A stretch of DNA of 64,000 nucleotides from NCBI GenBank assembly GCA_018350325.1, contig JAEVLN010000029.1:248001-312000 (forward strand), read 5' to 3'. Source of the stretch: Globodera rostochiensis (taxonomy: Eukaryota; Nematoda; Chromadorea; Rhabditida; Heteroderidae). The translations under genes were made by a program, and so were the position numbers. Position 1 is the first letter of the stretch. Every line of letters starts with the position of its first letter. The notes under the pieces were generated by a model. It made no database searches and had not been told where the DNA came from. It worked only from the letters and a program-made list of their open reading frames with translations. This document shows, one piece after another, positions 45,070 through 55,024 of the stretch.

Positions 45070-46464
45070 ATCCAAAGAGATGCCACAAACTCAGTTTCAT
45101 CAGTAAACCTAGGGTCCCGAAGCCACGGATCTATAATCAAAACTACTAAAGTAAAGAAATAAATACATATATTATATGACAAGCTATTAAATGAGAAAAA
45201 TTTCCACCGGCCAACCATAAAAGTAAGAGCATGATACGAAAAAAAGTAAAAATCAGAAAAGAAAAATTAACCAAGAAATAATGTTAAATTGATGCGAAAA
45301 TTATTAATTGAAAATAATAAAAAAAACCCTGATTTATACATAATATGACTTTTGTTGTGTTTCCAAAATAATTCCCTAATATATTTTTGATCCGAATAAT
45401 AAAAGATGCATTAAATGGTTATGAAAGCATAGTTTTTTGTTGAATTGAAATTTTAATTTTATAACAGTAATTCTCAAAAATAAATGGTAAATAATCAAAA
45501 ACTAATAAAAATAAAACAGTTTTAAACATGAAAATACGATAACGATTGTTTAGGTTAACACCAATTTTTATATTAATTATTATGGCACATTATTAAACAG
45601 TCATCATCCACCGTAATGTCTAAAATAAATAAGAAATATATAAAAAAAATTTATAATTCATTTCTCATAAAATAAAAAAGACAATCAGGAAAACACGTGA
45701 ATTTCAAGTTTATTTTAACAAAAAATTTGCATAGAATGCTTATCTATTTGCTTTTTATATTTCAAAACCCAAACCTTAATATAATAATCAAATAATAAAA
45801 TATATAAACAATAATTTTATAAAAATATTTCCGAACATTAAATTGTAATAAATATGAATAATTAAAGAATGGATTTACCTGCTAAAACAAACACTCACTA
45901 AGTTTAATACAAAACACATATTTTGTGGGAGACGAAACTCTTAAGACCGATGTTATACTGTGAGAACAATGTCTAAATATTAATAACGTCTAAATCGTCT
46001 AGAACTTAACGAACACTTGGATGAATATAATATTATTTTAATTAAAATATATATTTATATTATTGTTGAAAGCCTAAAAATATTTGTATGATAAGACAGT
46101 GAGCATCAATGCGAAAAAAAATGTTTTTTATCTATAATCTAATTTTAGAAAACTATTAAAGCCAAATATCAACACATTATTCATAATGCAAAGATTTTCT
46201 ATATTCTTTTTTCATTAAACAGAGGTTAATATTTTATGTTAAAAGTAAGAGAAGTAAAACTAAATTATTTGAATAAAAAATTAATGTAAAAAATGTTTTA
46301 AAAATTCTTGGCTCAAAAAATAGAAAGCTAAAACCCTCTACATAAAAGCTGAATTTAATGTATTTATTTCTTTGTTTCGTTCTATTAAACAATGTGAATT
46401 AACACACATTTTAACTTTAATGAGGGGTCTTATTAAAATCGATTTACTAAAGGTGTCATTCTTC
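45070..46464. other. A-rich noncoding stretch
   Basis: No supported feature. Confidence 0.5.
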
Positions 46465-46745
46465 GTTATCAACCCGATAATAGCAAAAAAATAAAAATAA
46501 TTGTGTCCAAACTATTGTTATTAAACTTTTAATCAGAACTTAAAAAGTTAAAAAAACTAAATTTAAAAACAATTTGTTTGCACAAATCTTTTGGCCTAAG
46601 ATTCGGGGGTTCTACACCACCGTCACGAAGAGGCGTATTACGACTTCGCGGGGCTATCAACCCGATAATAGCAACAACAACAAAAAATTAATTCTGTTGA
46701 AAAACTATTATTATTAAACTTTTAGACAGAACTTAAAAAGTAAAA
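46465..46745 (+). repeat. 180-bp tandem duplication with a GC-rich spacer
   Basis: TATCAACCCGATAATAGCAA and ATTAAACTTTTA..CAGAACT occur at 46,465-46,560 and again at 46,645-46,745. The GC-rich block 46,590-46,660 between them is open in two + frames (one with GSTPPSRRGVLRLRGAIN) but also holds a CGAAG/CTTCG hairpin; not callable as an exon. Confidence 0.75.
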
Positions 46746-48355
46746 AAAAATATATTAAAGATAAATTTACAAAAAGTAATAGAGTATTTAATGAAAATTC
46801 TAATAACTACTTAATATTTTGAGATTTTCTAGTCAACAAAAAGCAAGAACTTATAATAAATACATTCTGCCTATTTTTGTACGATCGGATTCAATATTTT
46901 TGAGCCAAAAAATCGTACCAAACGCGGAAGTTCTACCAAAAAATGAGAAGTCAAACTCAAATAATTGTTTTGCTACAATTAAAAATATCTAATTGCTGGT
47001 TTGAGATAATACTACAGAAATTGATAAAAACAGAAACCTTGTTAAAACAAAAATAAAAAAACTAAATAAAAATTAATATTTTTAACTTTAAAACATTTAA
47101 AATCATTATATTCGAAGACGCTAATATCTAAACAATTACAACAACGACACAGAGACTACATTTCATAAATTTCTAATACTTTTTGTCAAATTTACCTTTA
47201 AAATTTAAAATTAACAAAAATTATTCAATTTTATTACTTTTGTAAAACGCATTCAAATCATGAAGATTGCAATTTAAAATTTTGCAAGCACTGGAAGCAA
47301 GATGACTAAATATGTATTTTTGAAAACCAATTGCTAAACGATGCTAAAACATTAATCAATTAGACGCTAGTTCGTCAAAAACAGTAAAATTATGTACTTT
47401 ATAATAAATTTGTAAGAAAACCCTTAAATAGAGTTTGTTAGTAAATTATGTAACATCGGAAATGCCAAATAAATTCCAAGAGACTTGATGGGTTTTTAAC
47501 ACATGGTTGGTATTAAGTTGTGTATTGTCAAACAATTGCCTTGTAAATTTTGTTTAGCAGAAAACTAATTTTTTATTTGAAAGTAAATGTGAAAAGTCGC
47601 TGGAGCATTAATTGTTTTAATATTTTATTTATTTACAAACTGTTAATGTAGTTTTTATGAAAGTGAGAAAAGTATTTATATATCTATGATAAGTATTTAA
47701 TGCTTTTGTGGAATCCGGCAAAAATTGAATTGAATACATTCACACTAATTTTTTTTTTATGTATGTGCTTACATTTATCAGAATTGTAATGTGTTTATTG
47801 TTTATAAAATCATTGTACTAAATTGAAATTATACTTTAAAGTGAAGCAATTTTGTATAAGTTGAAATAAAAATTTATATTTTGTTATAACATTTAATTTA
47901 ATTCATGAAAAGTTTGCAACTTAAAATCAATCGTTTGAAAATGTCTTTGCGTTATTAGATTATTATAGGGGTAATAAAAATTTATTTGAAATTATTCAAT
48001 TTACAAAATATCGAGCAAAGCGTTCTCTAAGGAACTTATGTTTTTTTATGCAGAATTATTACAAATAATTTAAGTTATATAAAAAAATATTTTCAATTAT
48101 TATGAAAGAAGGAGATATATTTTACAAAATAATAATATGATCGCGTTTCAGCGTTTGAACGAGTTCTTCGCTGCGGTTAACAGTTGTCGTTTTCTGTTGA
48201 AAATTTGTTTTTGTTTGATTTTTATATTTAATTAAGTTAAATCTTTAAAGAATAGTTATTATATTTGACTCGGTTTTTAATTTTGATTTTTAATGTTTTT
48301 GAATTTTTGTACGGCTCTTTTTCTAGGCCATTTTTTTTGATTATAGAAAAAGTTA
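46746..48355. other. Noncoding; A-rich to T-rich switch near 47.45 kb
   Basis: A-rich to about 47,400, T-rich from about 47,520. Nothing distinctive marks the switch. GTATGATAAGACAGTGAG at 46,088 recurs near 51,188. Confidence 0.5.
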
Positions 48356-48745
48356 GAAAATTAGTTTCTTGAATACCCATGTGCACACTGTGCAGTATGC
48401 ATTTATACTATTTATTAAAATATTTATCCGCTTTTTTATATTTATTATAATTTCTTGATCCTGCTTTTTTTTGTAGTAAAAACTTAAAATATTGAATAGT
48501 TATTATTTTAAATTTTCATTAATCTTTCTCTTAAACCAATGAAGATTAAACAATATTTTTTTCTTTTTTGGTTTAAAACACAATTTGATAATTATTGGTT
48601 TTTCCTTTTGCTATTATTATTCATATTCCTCCTTCTCATCATTTTTTCCTACCCTCCGCACCCTCATCCATCTTTCAATCCTCCTCCTCCTCAGGAATAC
48701 CTTTAAAGATTTTATTTTTAAGTGCGCTAAATTCCGGCTGTTGTA
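48356..48745 (+). repeat. ~0.4-kb tandem duplication, copy 1
   Basis: Matches 48,764-49,186 in order: TTAGTTTCTTG, CTGCTTTTTTT, AACAATGAAGATTAAACAAT, a CT-rich TCCTCCTCCTC stretch, and AATACCTTTAAAGAT..GC(T)AAATTCCG. The CT-rich part resembles the minisatellite family but lacks its terminus. Confidence 0.9.
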
Positions 48746-48763
48746 AAAAGTCAGGGCGGAAAT

Positions 48764-49186
48764 GAAAAATTAGTTTCTTGTATACCATCGACTGCATTAA
48801 GCAAGATTGCAGTTAGTATGCACTATTTAAAACATTTTTTTAGAATTTGAACAAGATAAATTTTTAATTATTTATTAATAATTTCTTAATCCTGCTTTTT
48901 TTGGTTGAGTAAAAACTTAAAATATTAAGTAGTTATTATTTTAAATTTTCATTAATCTATTATTTTTTATAAATTTTTCTCTTAAAACAATGAAGATTAA
49001 ACAATATGTTTTTCTTTTTAGTTTAAACATGATAATTATTGTTATTCCCTATTGCTATTATAATTGATTCACATTTCTCCTTCTCAGCATTTTTTCTTAC
49101 TCTCCGCACTCATCGACCTTCCTCTCCTCCTCCTCTTAATACCTTTAAAGATTATTTTTAAGTACGCTAAAATTCCGCCTGTCGTA
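48764..49186 (+). repeat. ~0.4-kb tandem duplication, copy 2
   Basis: Direct partner of 48,356-48,745, offset about 410 bp, with several indels. Confidence 0.9.
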
Positions 49187-50455
49187 CAACGAATTCAACA
49201 AGAACCATCATTTAAATATAAAATATGTATTTATTCAAAATTTAAAAGTTAACATTGTTTTGGATTTATAGTTTTAGTTAATATGTTACGTTTATTCGAA
49301 AATTTTACAATTATTTTTTATCATTCACTTTACTTTATTTTTGTTAATTTGGTATTAAACAATTTTTGATGTTTTTATGTATTCATTTTTAAAATTTAAA
49401 GAGGTTTTATTATTTATTTATAATATATTGGCAAAAAAAGAAGCTCAAACATGGAAACCGCATGTTTTTATTAACTTTTTCAATTTTTTAAATATTTTAT
49501 TTTAATTTTTATAAATTCTGCAGGTTTAAAGTAAGCGGACAACACTGTAAATTAACTTAAAGTTTATTTGATCATATTCATGTCATATTTTTTATTTAAC
49601 CAATTGGAATAATTTTAAAATTTTTTGTTATTCATATTTGCTATGTTTTGATTACTAATGCAAATGATTTAATTTGATATTTTAGCTGTTCATTTACAGT
49701 TTTGCAATAATTGTCGATAGCAGAACTAAGATTAAACATGTGTCTGCACGCGGGGTTTCGTTTTTCCTTTGTTGTTCTTTCGCGGTTTTTATGTTTTTTG
49801 TATTATTTAACTTTTTTCGCTAGCCGGCCCCATATTTAGCAGCATATCTTTAAATTTTGGTTTCAATTTGATTATTAAAACATTCTGTTTTTGTTTTAAT
49901 TATGAGTTTGATAAATCTTCGATTCAATAATTTTTAGTTCATACTTTTTAACTATTGCTAAATAAAGGTATTCCTGTTGAGTTATGGCGCTTCCTTTACT
50001 ACTTTGTATTCACCTCGGCGTTTCGATGTTTTACTATTTTATTAGAAAATTAAAAATAGACTTGGCAACTGGTTAGAAAAATTTGTCCTCAGAGTTTATA
50101 TTAGTTTTTTTATTGAAATTTATTCCAATTATATATATATATATTGTTTGTTTGTTTATAGTTAATATCTATTAAAAAGGAACCACATTTGAGAGCCATA
50201 ATTAATTTATAATCGCAGACTTTATTTGCATTATTTTAATTACAGTTAAATTTAATTACAATTCTCCTCCTTATTTTAAACATTGCTCTTTGGCTCTAAC
50301 GAAAGGTTATTTTTAAATATTATATATTTTTTTTTTCTCGTTCAATAAAAATCATTTGAGTTAAGCTTAATTAGCAATTAAAAACAACGTAATAATAAAG
50401 GTAAAACACTGTAGAGACATATTAAGATTTAATTTTTATTTCATTGACTTTCCTT
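49187..50455. other. T-rich noncoding stretch
   Basis: No supported feature. Confidence 0.5.
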
Positions 50456-50462
50456 GAATTTT

Positions 50463-50549
50463 GTTAAGCAATATCGCCAATTCGCAATACTGCCGCGGAT
50501 TCCGCATTTCTTCTCGGCGGACGATCAGCGGGTGAAACTGGAGGAGACA
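50463..50549 (+). CDS. GC-rich island with consensus donor GTAAGT
   Basis: About 57% GC. One + frame from 50,463 encodes QYRQFAILPRIPHFFSADDQ then RVKLEET with about 80% G/C third positions, and ends at ACA|GTAAGTACA, a perfect donor. The other two + frames are also open, as is one minus frame (SPADRPPRRNAESAAVL). The reverse complement shares TGTCTCCTCC, GCTGATCG and AGAA blocks with the island at 56.28 kb, so it may belong to a diverged repeat or an exon family. Confidence 0.35.
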
Positions 50550-51260
50550 GTAAGTACAAATAAAATTTTGAATTAGTTGTTATCAATTTATTTTAAAAAA
50601 TTGCTAATTTAATAAACATCAGCTGTTTATACAAATTTTTTTTTAAATTTTTATTTTTACAACGGTTTTTTTCGTTGCAAAAAAAAATTTTATTAGATTG
50701 AGCCAGCCCATCAGTGAAAATATCATTCACACTTATGTTGAGAAGAACTGTATTAAATTATTTAGTTTGATTTTATTGAATATCATTAAAACGCTTTTTT
50801 TAATATATTGGTTTGTAACATAATTTAATTGAGTGCGTGTTGTATTCTTCAAATCGAATATTAATAAATTCTCTTTCTCCGGTTCTTTTTTATATAAAAA
50901 CAAATGCGGTTGGTTTTATAGGTGTTTATTCACTATTTCAAAAAAGGGAAATAGTACTTACAAAAAGTTAAAAAGTTAAAAAATAACGAAAAAGGAAACG
51001 AAAATGATTGGTGACTTTTGGTTGAACGAAAGTAAAATGGAAAAGAATGAAGATGCTGTGTGGTTCAGCACATCGCCCCCCCCGCCTCAAAAAATCGATT
51101 TATTGCGCGTCTTTTTTGCTGAGTGGAGATAGAAAATTGGTTATTTTATTGGATTTTGCCATTAATTATTGATGATTTATTATTTTTATGATAAGACAGT
51201 GAGAGATAAGTAAATGCATTGGTTTATCGGAGCGCTGTTTTTCAAAGGCATCGATGTTGT
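50550..51260. other. Noncoding; T-rich to A-rich switch near 51 kb
   Basis: The skew changes between about 50,940 and 51,480. A C9 tract at about 51,076 is followed by GCCTCAAAAAATCG, similar to the flank of the C10 tract at 7,227. Confidence 0.5.
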
Positions 51261-51424
51261 AATTTCGGTTCGGTTTTCGGTCCGGGTTCGGTCGGACCGA
51301 AAATTTCGGTTCGGTTTTTCGGTCCGGGTTGGTCGGACCGAAAATTTCGGTTCGGTTTTTCGGTCCGGTTCGGTCGGACCGAAAATTTCGGTTCGGTTCT
51401 TCGGTCCGGTTCGGTCGGACCGAA
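51261..51424 (+). repeat. 41-bp tandem array, four copies
   Basis: Unit AATTTCGGTTCGGTTTTTCG plus GTCCGG..CGGTCGGACCGA, starting at 51,261, 51,302, 51,343 and 51,384. Each unit contains CGGTCCG and CGGACCG, so every unit folds on itself and with its neighbours. Frames on both strands (78-105 codons) only translate it. Confidence 0.95.
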
Positions 51425-51589
51425 GAATTCCCAGGAACCGCCAACCCTAGTAGTAATGATACATCGCCAAAATATGTTATCAAAAATAATTAAAAATTAA
51501 AATGACAAAGGGACTACTATCTTGTCACTATTTTGATGAGAATATCTTGTTACAACTGAAATAAGAATAGTAATGTCTAGAAATAAAAA

Positions 51590-51690
51590 AAAAAACCAAA
51601 ATAAACCTAAAAATTTGATTTCGGTCAAATTGAGCAAAAGCCAAAAGAAACCAAAACCAAAAGAAACCCAAAAAATTTTGTACAAAATTT
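51590..51690. repeat. Diverged (CCAAAA) foldback
   Basis: ACCAAAACCAAAAGAAACCC then TTTTGTACAAAA, the same design as the blocks at 34.6 and 35.4 kb. Confidence 0.6.
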
Positions 51691-51712
51691 AATTTGGCAC
51701 AGCGATTCGATT

Positions 51713-52113
51713 TTGGGGTCCCCGTTCAAAAAAGATTTAAATTTTGGCCTAGTGGTCCGTGAGCTTTTCAACAAAAAAAAGGCTGGGGGTTCGAATCCCT
51801 TCCATTCTATTACTATTTTTCACCGAATTGATTCGTCAGTTCCCCAAAAAGGTAATACAATAGTTCTATGGGTTGCATACTACTGCAGGGATGCACCCCA
51901 ATGTTACACGTTCTCTCTCGTTACTCTAATGTGTCTAACCGTCATTCTCACTTTTGCACACTATTTCGTCGTTTTACCATTTCTGGGCATACCTTCTTGG
52001 GAGCTATCCAATCGCTTAGTTCAAATAGCTTCTACGGACCAGAACTCCCGCTTTCGCTGCTTTTCCTCCCTTTTCAATGCCCCAATTGCATGATTTTCAC
52101 TCATTTTACTTAA
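51713..52113 (+). mobile_element. tRNA-headed SINE-like element
   Basis: TGGCCTAGTGGT (51,745-51,756) matches the Pol III A-box consensus and GGTTCGAATCC (51,788-51,798) the B box exactly, 43 bp apart start to start. A GCTTTT/AAAAGGC stem lies between, but no acceptor stem closes, so it is tRNA-derived and not a tRNA gene. The 300 bp after it are GC-richer and higher in complexity than the surroundings. A 126-codon frame (ATG 51713) and an 81-codon frame span the element and are read as non-genic. The 3' end is not defined. Confidence 0.55.
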
Positions 52114-53457
52114 AATTCAAATTTTCAACTTGTTTACTGAAAAGTGTTAAGAAAAAAGTTGCTTTGAGCTTAAAGCAAGTTACAATTTAGTTGGCAAGCT
52201 CTCTGCAAAAAATTAGGCAAATCGGTGTTTTTAATCAAAAATTCTTGTTTTCGAAGTGCGGGATGCTTTTTTTATTGTTGAAATAGGTGAGAGAGAACGC
52301 CAAATGAGAGAAAGTTAGAGAAAGAAAGGAAATTTGTTTAATTCTCTCGCACTCTCTATTTATTGGCACACATCTCGTTTTTTGAGTCGCTGTGTTGGGC
52401 TGAGTTGCCGGTCTCTATAAATAATGTTTAAATTTAAAGGATAAACAATAAGCAATTAAAACACATTAAAAAGTACATTCAATTCTCAGAAAAACTTAAA
52501 TTATAAATACCACAAGCCACAACATTTTCATGAGTGTTCCATAAAATGCCTAAAATATGGATTTTTTATGAAAAATGGAGAGCTATTGAATTGGCCAATC
52601 AAAGCGTGATTTTTACCCTTTTTTCAAAATTTCGAAATTATGCCCATTTAAATTTAAGACCAGTCTTGACAAATTCATGAAAGCTTTACTTTTTTATTTA
52701 AAAAAATCCAAACTAACTAATCATTACAATTCACAGTATGTTCCGTAATTTTTGCCAACTGATCGATGAAGCTGCTTTAGTTACATTTTCTTTAAATGAT
52801 CATTTACTAATTACGCGATAAACCGAAATATTACAGCTAATGATTATTATTTATTTACCTTACTAAGAAATATATTGTTTAATTATATTTTATAAACTCC
52901 AAGGAATAAACGAGACAAATTTTCGTAAACTTTTGTTATTATCACAAAACAGATGTACATATAAAGTATTTTACTACAATTTAATTTAAATAATACTTCC
53001 AAATTAACTTTTTAAATTTAATAAAATTCAAATTGAGATTTAGTCTTGTATAATTCAACAACTTATTTATTAAAAAAAGTTTTTTTTGAAAAAGCTTATC
53101 AATACTATTCTGAATAGCATGCGTAGCTAATAAAAAGTGTAAAGTGCAAAGATGAATATTATCGAATATAAAAAACAAATTTAATGAATTTAAAAAAAAG
53201 TTAAGATGACAAAATAGACTGAAAATTAATTACATTTATTTTGATGTGTAGGCGCGGCGGCCATTAATCGATGCGTGCACAATTTTATTGGTCGAAGATT
53301 TGTCTTGTTGGAACGCCAATATGTTAATGTTAAATGTACTGATAATCTAATTTGTATAATATAAAATTAATAATTTTTTGAAAATAGCATCAAAAATACG
53401 AATTTCATAAAATTCAAATGGTAAAACAATGAAGAAAATCATAATTGACAATGTAAA
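52114..53457. other. A-rich noncoding stretch
   Basis: An AG/CT-rich patch at 52,288-52,360 (GAGAGAACGCCAAATGAGAG.., then CTCTCGCACTCTC) is a weak relative of the CT-rich family. No gene supported. Confidence 0.4.
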
Positions 53458-53830
53458 GCGGCTTTTGAACCGGTTTTTTTAAAATTAAGGAAAAAATTGT
53501 AAATAGACATTTCAGTACCACTACCGAATGGTACCTAGTGGGCGCATGGGGAAGTCAAAAGGTGGGTGTGTGAAAAGCTATTTTCATCAACGGCTAAGTT
53601 AATAATATAATAGTTTATCTTACCCGTTTTGATGAAAATATCTTTTCACACTTCCACCTTTCGACTACCCCTTAATTCGCTACCTTTGTCGGGGTCCTGT
53701 GCACAGTGGTCTTCTATTTACAGCTGTCTTCGGAGAAAGTGGTTTCATTTTTACTTTGGGTACTGAAGTGTAACCATTTTACAATTTTTTTCCTTAATTT
53801 AAAAAGTTTTAAACCGGTTCAAAAACTACT
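53458..53830. mobile_element. Palindromic MITE, copy 2, with outer arms
   Basis: The core 53,548-53,671 matches the 7.4-kb copy (GGGGAAGTCAAAAGGTGGG.., GAAAAGCTATTTTCATCAAC). Outside it a second pair of arms is visible: GAACCGGTTTTTTTAAAATT..GGTACC (53,466-53,535) against GGTACTGAAG..AAACCGGTTCAAAA (53,757-53,825). The full element is therefore at least 370 bp. Sequence like its right flank (TTTTATTTTTTATCGACATA) also occurs at 59.1 kb (reversed) and 62.4 kb. Confidence 0.75.
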
Positions 53831-53914
53831 TATATTCTTCATTTTTATTTTTTATCGACATATTCGTAGCATAAAAAGCCTATATGAGTGATTTTTCCTT
53901 TTTTTTTAAATCAG

Positions 53915-54100
53915 TGGACAACTGAGTCCCCAGTCAAAAGAAACTTCATTCCCGTGTCTGTAACTCTTCTGGAATGGTTGCCGCAAATTTTTTTCCCTGA
54001 TTCTTACATTGCAGACCGAGAGGAGTCGATTGATAATATATTTCGTTCGACTTTGAGTCTGGACCGCATGACCGATATTTATCTAAACGTGCTCATTTAA
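53915..54100 (+). CDS. Candidate terminal exon, 61 codons
   Basis: A strong acceptor (T-run then TTTAAATCAG, ending 53,914) opens directly into a frame to TAA 54,098-54,100. It encodes TTESPVKRNFIPVSVTLLEW, then LPQIFFPDSYIADREESIDN, then an IFRSTLSLDRMTD end: balanced, globular-looking, not low complexity. The minus strand is less open. Another long frame begins 32 bp downstream, so the two may be parts of one gene separated by a frameshift or small intron. It starts about 85 bp after the MITE. No family recognised. Confidence 0.45.
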   Translation, partial: WTTESPVKRNFIPVSVTLLEWLPQIFFPDSYIADREESIDNIFRSTLSLDRMTDIYLNVLI

Positions 54101-54131
54101 TTTTAAACGCAATGAAAATGAAAAAAATTGA

Positions 54132-54362
54132 AAGACCCTAGGAACAGTAGCCAAGAGCGAAGCCGCCCCACCAACAAGACAAAAGCAAGCCCCGCAGGCG
54201 TCTAGTTTAGAATATAATAATTACAGATTTGAAACCCCGGCCGCTTTCTTTCCACCTGCTGAAGGTTTTCTCCAGCGGCTCTTTTCTATCTGTCTTTACA
54301 TCTATGAAAAGTATGTTATCGAAATATTGTGCAAAAATTTTTCTAAAGTGATTAGATGCTAA
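54132..54362 (+). CDS. 76-codon frame, likely coding or recent relic
   Basis: Open from after TGA 54,129 to TAA 54,360-54,362, with no ATG. Encodes TLGTVAKSEAAPPTRQKQAP, then SSLEYNNYRFETPAAFFPPA, then EGFLQRLFSICLYIYEKYVI: a Pro/Ala/Gln linker followed by an amphipathic segment. About 45% GC in the first 170 bp. Possible acceptors are CCCTAG (54,141) or AACAG (54,147). A downstream patch (54,411-54,470) after GTGGTTTAG is open (KNWHWFFRKLNRRNVRH). With 53,915-54,100 it is the best cluster of coding signal in the window. No family recognised. Confidence 0.45.
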   Translation, partial: KTLGTVAKSEAAPPTRQKQAPQASSLEYNNYRFETPAAFFPPAEGFLQRLFSICLYIYEKYVIEILCKNFSKVIRC

Positions 54363-54719
54363 CAAAATATACTTATTTTCAAAAACAATAAAAAAGGAAA
54401 CGGTTGATGTGGTTTAGGTCCAAAAATTGGCATTGGTTTTTCCGTAAGTTGAACCGACGAAACGTTCGGCATTGAATTGAATGGCAAGATCCAAATAATA
54501 CAAAAAAATTTTAAACTAAGCCTACGCACTAATTTTTAGAACACACCCACGCCCAAAAAACTGATTTAATAAATACGCTTATATTTAGAAAATAAATATT
54601 AAGATTATAATAAAGCCGTTAATTTGCTAACAGTTTTTTCAAGCTATACTCAAGTCATTAATTAGAATGATTTAATAACTGATGACTTTTACTGCAGTCG
54701 CCCTGCACGGTAAAATTGA

Positions 54720-54791
54720 AAGTCATTGACAGATGAGATGGCCGGCTTAACTGGGCATGGAAGAGAAAACATGAGCATTCACTATGCGTAA
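54720..54791 (+). CDS. Short open frame, 23 codons
   Basis: Encodes KSLTDEMAGLTGHGREN then MSIHYA and TAA 54,789-54,791; GC-richer. It lies between the frames at 54.1 and 54.9 kb in the same orientation. A 123-codon minus frame (54,658-55,029) also covers it; that strand is T-rich, so long minus frames are expected. Confidence 0.2.
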   Translation, partial: KSLTDEMAGLTGHGRENMSIHYA

Positions 54792-54870
54792 AGAATAATT
54801 TATTCTGCGATTTTGATAAGTAAAAATAATTTGTGGCACTAACAAAATGTCTTAAACAAACTCGATATTT

Positions 54871-55024
54871 TAGAAATAATATTTGCTTTTTTTTTGATGG
54901 AGCATCATGCGGTGCGGATCTCACCGTCACCCCGCTGGACCAGCAGAATTTTCGTATTTTTGACTTATTTGCAGACCACATTATAATCGGGAATTTTTTT
55001 ATTGACAAGCCAAGGATTGAGTGA
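54871..55024 (+). CDS. Candidate terminal exon, ~51 codons
   Basis: After CGATATTTTAG (acceptor-like, ending 54,873), one frame runs to TGA 55,022-55,024 and encodes GASCGADLTVTPLDQQNFRI then FDLFADHIIIGNFFIDKPRI. The GADLTVTPLDQQ part uses mainly G/C third positions. It also extends upstream to ATG 54833. Competing minus frame as noted at 54,720. No family recognised. Confidence 0.35.

Noticed and set aside
44882..45100. 72-codon minus frame at 44.9-45.1 kb
   Set aside because: Produced by the 60-bp tandem duplication; the peptide itself is duplicated and low complexity.
51166..51500. Frames on both strands over the 41-bp array
   Set aside because: Repeated RFGPVRSDR-type peptides arise from the array in every frame.
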